Of a stretch of 14,157 nt of DNA, positions 12,402-14,157 are shown in pieces. Origin of the DNA: an uncultured Clostridia bacterium (GTDB taxonomy: Bacteria > Bacillota_A > Clostridia > Oscillospirales > Oscillospiraceae). The stretch covers positions 1 to 14,157 of the forward strand of contig CAMJGU010000002.1 of the NCBI GenBank assembly GCA_946405325.1, in the 5' to 3' direction. Both the position numbers and the translations under genes were made by a program. Every line of letters begins with the position of its first letter. Within the stretch, counting starts at the first letter, position 1. The notes beneath the pieces are model-generated. The model saw nothing but the letters and a program-made list of their open reading frames with translations. It ran no database searches and had not been told where the DNA came from.

Positions 12402-14157
12402 ATGGGTATGGGCAACGACATGATGGAGGCCTATCTGTTCGAGATGCATTCCATGCTGGAACAGTTGGACGACCTGATCCTCTCCAGCGAGCAGGCCAAG
12501 ACCTTCTCGCAGGAAGCGGTGAACGAGATCTTCCGCATCATGCACACGATCAAGGGCTCCTCCGCCATGATGGAATTCAATTCGCTGATGACCATCGCAC
12601 ATCGAATTGAGGACATGTTCTTCGTCATTCGCGAGAAGACGATGGACGCGATCCCCGAGAGCATGCGCCCGGAGCTGTTCGACCTCATTTTCGAGTCCAT
12701 CGATTTCTTCCGCAGCGAGATCGAGAAGATCGAGAATGGCGAACCGCCTACTAATGATATCGACACATTCCTTAATAAAATTAATACCTTCGCAAATAAA
12801 ATTTCCGGCGAAGAGAGCGAAGAGGCTCCCGCGGCCGAGGACGCCCCTGCGGCGGACGCCGCGGCTTCGGCTGCCAGCGGCGAGCTGATGGCGTACGGCA
12901 GCGCGGAGTTCCCCTACGGCCTGCAGGTGTTCTTCGACGAGGGCGCGGGCATGGAGAACCTGCGCGCGATGATGCTCGTCAACGCGGTCAAGGATTTTGT
13001 GGAGGAGTCGCAGTACGATTTCTACCCCGCCGACGTCCAGCTCAACCCCGACACGGCGAATTTTATCGTTGACAACGGCTTTTTCCTGCGCTTCAAGACC
13101 GAGGGAGACCGCACGGAGGCGCTCAACGCGGTGCGTGAGACCGGCTCGGTGCGCGAGTATCAGCCCTTTGACTATGCCCCCGAGGCGGCGGCACCCGTGG
13201 TGGAGGCGGCACCTGTGGCGGAGGCGGCGCCCGCGGCGGAGGATGTTCCGGCGGCGGTTCCCGAGGCGCCCGTGCAGCAGAGCGCGGCGGCGCAGCCCGC
13301 AGCGAAGCAGCAGCACGTCAAGGAGAGCCTCATCAGCGTGAGCCTCTCCAAGCTCGACGCGCTGATGGCGGTCGTTTCCGAGATCGTCATCACCGAGGCG
13401 CAGGTCACGGCGTCCCCCGACCTCAAGGGCCTCAAGCTCGACAACTTCACCAAGGCGGCGCGCCAGCTCCGCTCCCTCACCGATAACCTGCAGGATGTCG
13501 CGATGAGCCTGCGCATGGTGCCGGTCTCCGGTACGTTCCAGAAGATGAAGCGCATCGTGCGCGACATGAGCAAGAAGCTCGACCGCGAGACGAACCTCAT
13601 TCTCGAGGGCGAGGACACCGAGGTGGACAAGACCATCGTCGACTCCATCTCCGACCCGATCATGCACATCGTCCGCAACTCCATGGACCACGGCATCGAG
13701 GAGCGCAAGGAGGACCGCATCGCGCTGGGCAAGGACCCCGTCGGCACCATCGTGCTCTCCGCGCGCCAGACCGGCAGCGAGGTCATCATCGAGATCGAGG
13801 ACGACGGCCGCGGCGTGGACGATCAGGCGGTGCTCAACAAGGCGATCCGTCAGGGTCTCGCGACCCCGGGCGTCGAGTACGCGCACAAGGACATCCTCAA
13901 CTTCCTGCTGATGCCGGGCTTCTCCACCAACACCGAGGTCACGGAGTACTCCGGCCGCGGCGTCGGCATGGACGTGGTCAAGAGCAACGTCGAAAACTGC
14001 GGCGGCACCGTGACCATCAGCAGCACGCTCGGCAAGGGCATGACCACCACGCTGAAGATCCCCCTGACCATGGCGATCATGGACGGCATGGAGGTCAGCG
14101 TCGGCGAGAGCATCTTCACCGTGCCCATCAGCAACATCCGCCAGATCTTCAAGGCGT
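12402..14157 (+). CDS. cheA: Chemotaxis histidine kinase CheA (3' end outside window)
   Basis: 585 codons are present; the gene is cut by the right edge. Domains in order are P1/Hpt at 7-110 with phospho-acceptor His48 in MHTIKGSS; an Ala/Glu linker; a P2-like CheY-binding domain at 163-256 (QVFFDEGAGMENLRAM); a second Ala/Pro/Glu/Gln linker at 259-305; P3 dimerization at 308-375; the P4 kinase domain; and the start of the P5 CheW-like domain from about 556. P4 boxes are intact: N-box HIVRNSMDHGIE (422-433), G1 EDDGRGVD (466-473), F-box LLMPGFSTN and G2 GRGVGMDVV (518-526). CheA takes receptor signals through CheW, autophosphorylates and passes phosphate to CheY and CheB. The start is supported by AGGGGTG (12388-12394). 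The gene is driven by a SigD-type promoter and diverges from the FliK-like operon. An ATG at 12408 is a less likely start. Confidence 0.97.
   Translation, partial: MGMGNDMMEAYLFEMHSMLEQLDDLILSSEQAKTFSQEAVNEIFRIMHTIKGSSAMMEFNSLMTIAHRIEDMFFVIREKTMDAIPESMRPELFDLIFESIDFFRSEIEKIENGEPPTNDIDTFLNKINTFANKISGEESEEAPAAEDAPAADAAASAASGELMAYGSAEFPYGLQVFFDEGAGMENLRAMMLVNAVKDFVEESQYDFYPADVQLNPDTANFIVDNGFFLRFKTEGDRTEALNAVRETGSVREYQPFDYAPEAAAPVVEAAPVAEAAPAAEDVPAAVPEAPVQQSAAAQPAAKQQHVKESLISVSLSKLDALMAVVSEIVITEAQVTASPDLKGLKLDNFTKAARQLRSLTDNLQDVAMSLRMVPVSGTFQKMKRIVRDMSKKLDRETNLILEGEDTEVDKTIVDSISDPIMHIVRNSMDHGIEERKEDRIALGKDPVGTIVLSARQTGSEVIIEIEDDGRGVDDQAVLNKAIRQGLATPGVEYAHKDILNFLLMPGFSTNTEVTEYSGRGVGMDVVKSNVENCGGTVTISSTLGKGMTTTLKIPLTMAIMDGMEVSVGESIFTVPISNIRQIFKA

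Noticed and set aside
13186..13310. GCGGAGGCGGC-like low-complexity DNA, considered as a tandem repeat element
   Set aside because: It encodes the Ala/Pro/Glu linker between the P2 and P3 regions of CheA, a normal low-complexity linker.
12384..13886. A 500-codon open frame antisense to cheA
   Set aside because: The plus strand encodes an unmistakable CheA with all catalytic boxes. The antisense product is Leu/Val/His/Arg/Asp-rich shadow sequence.

Overview
The window comes from a GC-rich, flagellated Gram-positive bacterium. Several things point to Clostridia, probably the Oscillospiraceae/Oscillibacter-like group. There are two large Sec-exported proteins with S-layer homology (SLH) domains. 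There is a free-standing FlhB C-terminal-like protein next to a FliK-like protein, as in Bacillus subtilis ylqG-ylqH. A membrane-protein/small-HTH module (DUF2975 plus XRE/YozG type) is typical of Firmicutes. A chemotaxis gene lies behind a promoter with a perfect SigD/sigma-28 -10 element. The taxonomic placement is inference from gene content and base composition.

The layout has three transcription units. (1) Positions 1-1961, minus strand: a strong sigma-A promoter drives a DUF2975 membrane protein, a 67-aa XRE regulator and a DUF4173-type polytopic membrane protein that runs off the left edge. (2) Positions 1996-12255, minus strand: five tightly packed genes read FliK-like, FlhB-C-like, PilZ (c-di-GMP receptor), a 1736-aa SLH protein and an 867-aa SLH protein. 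They end at one clear intrinsic terminator. Junctions are overlaps or gaps under 20 nt, and the two SLH genes are joined by a TGATG stop/start overlap. (3) Position 12304 rightward, plus strand: a SigD-type promoter and cheA (P1 to the start of P5), cut by the right edge.

Working model: a motility-regulon locus. CheA is the chemotaxis kinase under the flagellar sigma factor. The divergent operon joins flagellar-export accessory proteins and a c-di-GMP effector with two very large wall-anchored proteins whose SLH regions sit at opposite ends of the polypeptides (N-terminal in one, C-terminal in the other). The combination of FliK/FlhB paralogues, PilZ and an SLH pair in one operon is the most unusual content. 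Both SLH proteins carry Sec signal peptides, so export through the flagellar apparatus is not implied. The link between motility or c-di-GMP state and the cell surface is inferred from gene order only.

No rRNA, tRNA, CRISPR array, insertion sequence or phage gene was seen. Apart from the 126-bp gap at 1910-2035 and the 146-bp divergent region at 12256-12401, the window is essentially all coding.
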